Positions 4,661 to 5,835 of a DNA stretch of 5,835 nucleotides are shown here, piece by piece. Every line of letters starts with the position of its first letter. Position 1 is the stretch's first letter. The translations under genes and the position numbers were made by a program. Source of the stretch: Bacteroidales bacterium (lineage in GTDB: Bacteria > Bacteroidota > Bacteroidia > Bacteroidales > F082); the NCBI GenBank assembly GCA_016281295.1, contig JAEEII010000077.1, positions 1 to 5,835 of the forward strand, written 5' to 3'. Under the pieces are notes generated by a model. It saw only the letters and a list, made by a program, of their open reading frames with translations. It was not told where the DNA came from and ran no database searches.

Positions 4661-5835
4661 ATGGAAGCAAACAACACAAACAACCAAAAAACAAAAGCGG
4701 AAGAACTGTACCAACAAGGATGGCGTTTTCATTGCCGCAGGAAATATGAATCTGCTGCCAAATGCTACAAAGAGGCGGCCGACTTGGGTTATACGACGGC
4801 ACTCTACTATCTGGCTCTTCTGTATTACGAGGGGAAAGGAGTGGATAAAAACCTTGAAGAAGCGGCAAAATGCTTTGAGGCGGTGGCCAAAGCTGGGGGG
4901 AAATTCAGCCAAGAGTCCAAACTTCGTCTCGAAAGGCTTGCTGATATCGATTCAGGAAAAGGCATTGGTATCGTAGGAACCGATCTGGATGATTGGATTG
5001 TAGTGGGCGCGGGATTTGGCCCACAAGATACGGAGGAGTATAGAAAAATGTGGGCATTGGCCGATCAAGGGGATTTGGAAGCGCAACGGTACGTGTCGGA
5101 AACGATATGGCTTCATATTTATGAAAACGGTTGCCCGGATGGTGACGGCGAAACGCTGATGAGATACCTCCGAAACCTCGCTGAACATGGTGATGCGTGG
5201 GCTCAATGCAAGATTGCCGAGACCTATATTAACGACACTATTGTCGGTGTCGGGATAGGGGATGTGGATGATCAAGAGGGAATCAAATGGTACAGAAAAG
5301 CTGCTCAAGGCGGTGATACGGAGGCTCAATATTTACTTTCCGATTTTCTGTATCACGGGGACCATGTCAAGCAAGACAAAGATGAGGCGTTTTACTGGTG
5401 GATGCATTATATCGAAAACACCGAGTTTCTTGATGAATCTGACTTGAAGATGATAGGTTTTCCTTACACGTACGGAGAAGGAAAGCTGTGGACCACCAAG
5501 GAGGCATTCAGGTTGTTCAAGAAATATGCAGAGCAAGGAGATTCTTATGCCCAGTATTGCCTTGGGTACTTCTATTTTGATGGCGAATGTGTTAGAAAGA
5601 ATCTTAACATAGCTGTCAAATGGTTTACCAAGGCGGCTGAGCAAGGCCATGAGGAAGCACAATTCAAGTTGGGTGAGCTGTATTATCAAGGTGATAAAGT
5701 TGAACAAAACAAAGAGGAAGCATTCAAGTGGTATAGGAAATCGGCAGAGCAAGGCCGTGCCCTATCGCAGTATATGCTGGGTGAGTTTTACACTAAAGGA
5801 GAGGGCGTGGCACAAAACGATCAAGAAGCGGTGAA
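4661..5835 (+). CDS. Sel1-like repeat protein B (3' end beyond window)
   Basis: An open frame runs from the ATG at 4661 to the right edge: 391 complete codons and no stop. After a polar start (MEANNTNNQKTKAEE), Sel1/TPR-like repeats cover most of the protein. Clear copies lie at about 29-79 (LALLYYEGKGVDKNLEEAAK), 205-245 (GIKWYRKAAQGGDTEAQYLL), 280-330 (LGYFYFDGECVRKN, WFTKAAEQG), 331-366 (LGELYYQGDKVEQNKEEAFK) and 367 onward (LGEFYTKGEGVAQND). The region at about 95-180 is degenerate, with a Gly/Asp-rich insertion (GKGIGIVGTDLDDWIVVGAG). No signal peptide or catalytic motif is seen. As with other Sel1 proteins the likely role is a cytoplasmic interaction scaffold. The AT-rich 26-nt gap after Sel1 protein A has no terminator, so the two are probably co-transcribed and arose as a tandem family. 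The true length and any C-terminal effector domain are unknown. Confidence 0.85.
   Translation, partial: MEANNTNNQKTKAEELYQQGWRFHCRRKYESAAKCYKEAADLGYTTALYYLALLYYEGKGVDKNLEEAAKCFEAVAKAGGKFSQESKLRLERLADIDSGKGIGIVGTDLDDWIVVGAGFGPQDTEEYRKMWALADQGDLEAQRYVSETIWLHIYENGCPDGDGETLMRYLRNLAEHGDAWAQCKIAETYINDTIVGVGIGDVDDQEGIKWYRKAAQGGDTEAQYLLSDFLYHGDHVKQDKDEAFYWWMHYIENTEFLDESDLKMIGFPYTYGEGKLWTTKEAFRLFKKYAEQGDSYAQYCLGYFYFDGECVRKNLNIAVKWFTKAAEQGHEEAQFKLGELYYQGDKVEQNKEEAFKWYRKSAEQGRALSQYMLGEFYTKGEGVAQNDQEAV

Noticed and set aside
5333..5752. Minus-strand 139-codon frame
   Set aside because: It is antisense to the continuous Sel1 repeat coding sequence, which has clear periodic motifs.

Overview
The window looks like an accessory region of a Bacteroidetes genome, probably Bacteroidales and Prevotella-like. 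Four things point there. The start codons have A-rich leaders with no Shine-Dalgarno sequence. There are exact matches to the Bacteroidetes -7 promoter box (TAnnTTTG) upstream of two genes. The intergenic DNA is AT-rich while the genes are moderately GC-rich. The gene content (WYL regulator, CDC48/FtsH-like AAA+ ATPase, Sel1-repeat genes) fits. The genus is inference.

Layout. Positions 1-94 may hold the 3' end of a plus-strand gene that converges on the minus-strand genes. On the minus strand, read right to left, a 569-residue AAA+ ATPase (2821-1112) is followed by a perfect 30-bp palindrome with a T-rich tail (a terminator), and then by a WYL-domain regulator (1021-95). The WYL gene's -7 box lies in that T-rich tail. 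A 277-bp divergent intergenic region (2822-3098) holds the ATPase promoter, an 84-bp concentric nested inverted repeat and a 21-bp tandem repeat. On the plus strand follow a 71-residue protein with two membrane segments, a 132-residue protein I do not recognise, a second perfect palindrome (24 bp), and two Sel1-repeat proteins. The second Sel1 gene runs off the right edge with an open frame of at least 391 codons.

How they may work together. The ATPase has an N-terminal half made of what look like two winged-helix-like units and a C-terminal AAA+ module with an Asn in place of the usual Walker B Asp. Sel1 repeats are protein-interaction scaffolds, and WYL proteins are ligand-sensing transcription factors that often control phage-defence and stress loci. 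A regulated ATPase divergent from a small membrane protein plus Sel1 scaffolds could be one functional module. No gene here has a recognisable toxin, nuclease or immunity function, so a defence or envelope-stress role is only a hypothesis. The strongest sequence-level observations are the two palindromes, which share the core TGCATGCA at the same distance after stop codons, and the nested dyad beside the ATPase promoter.
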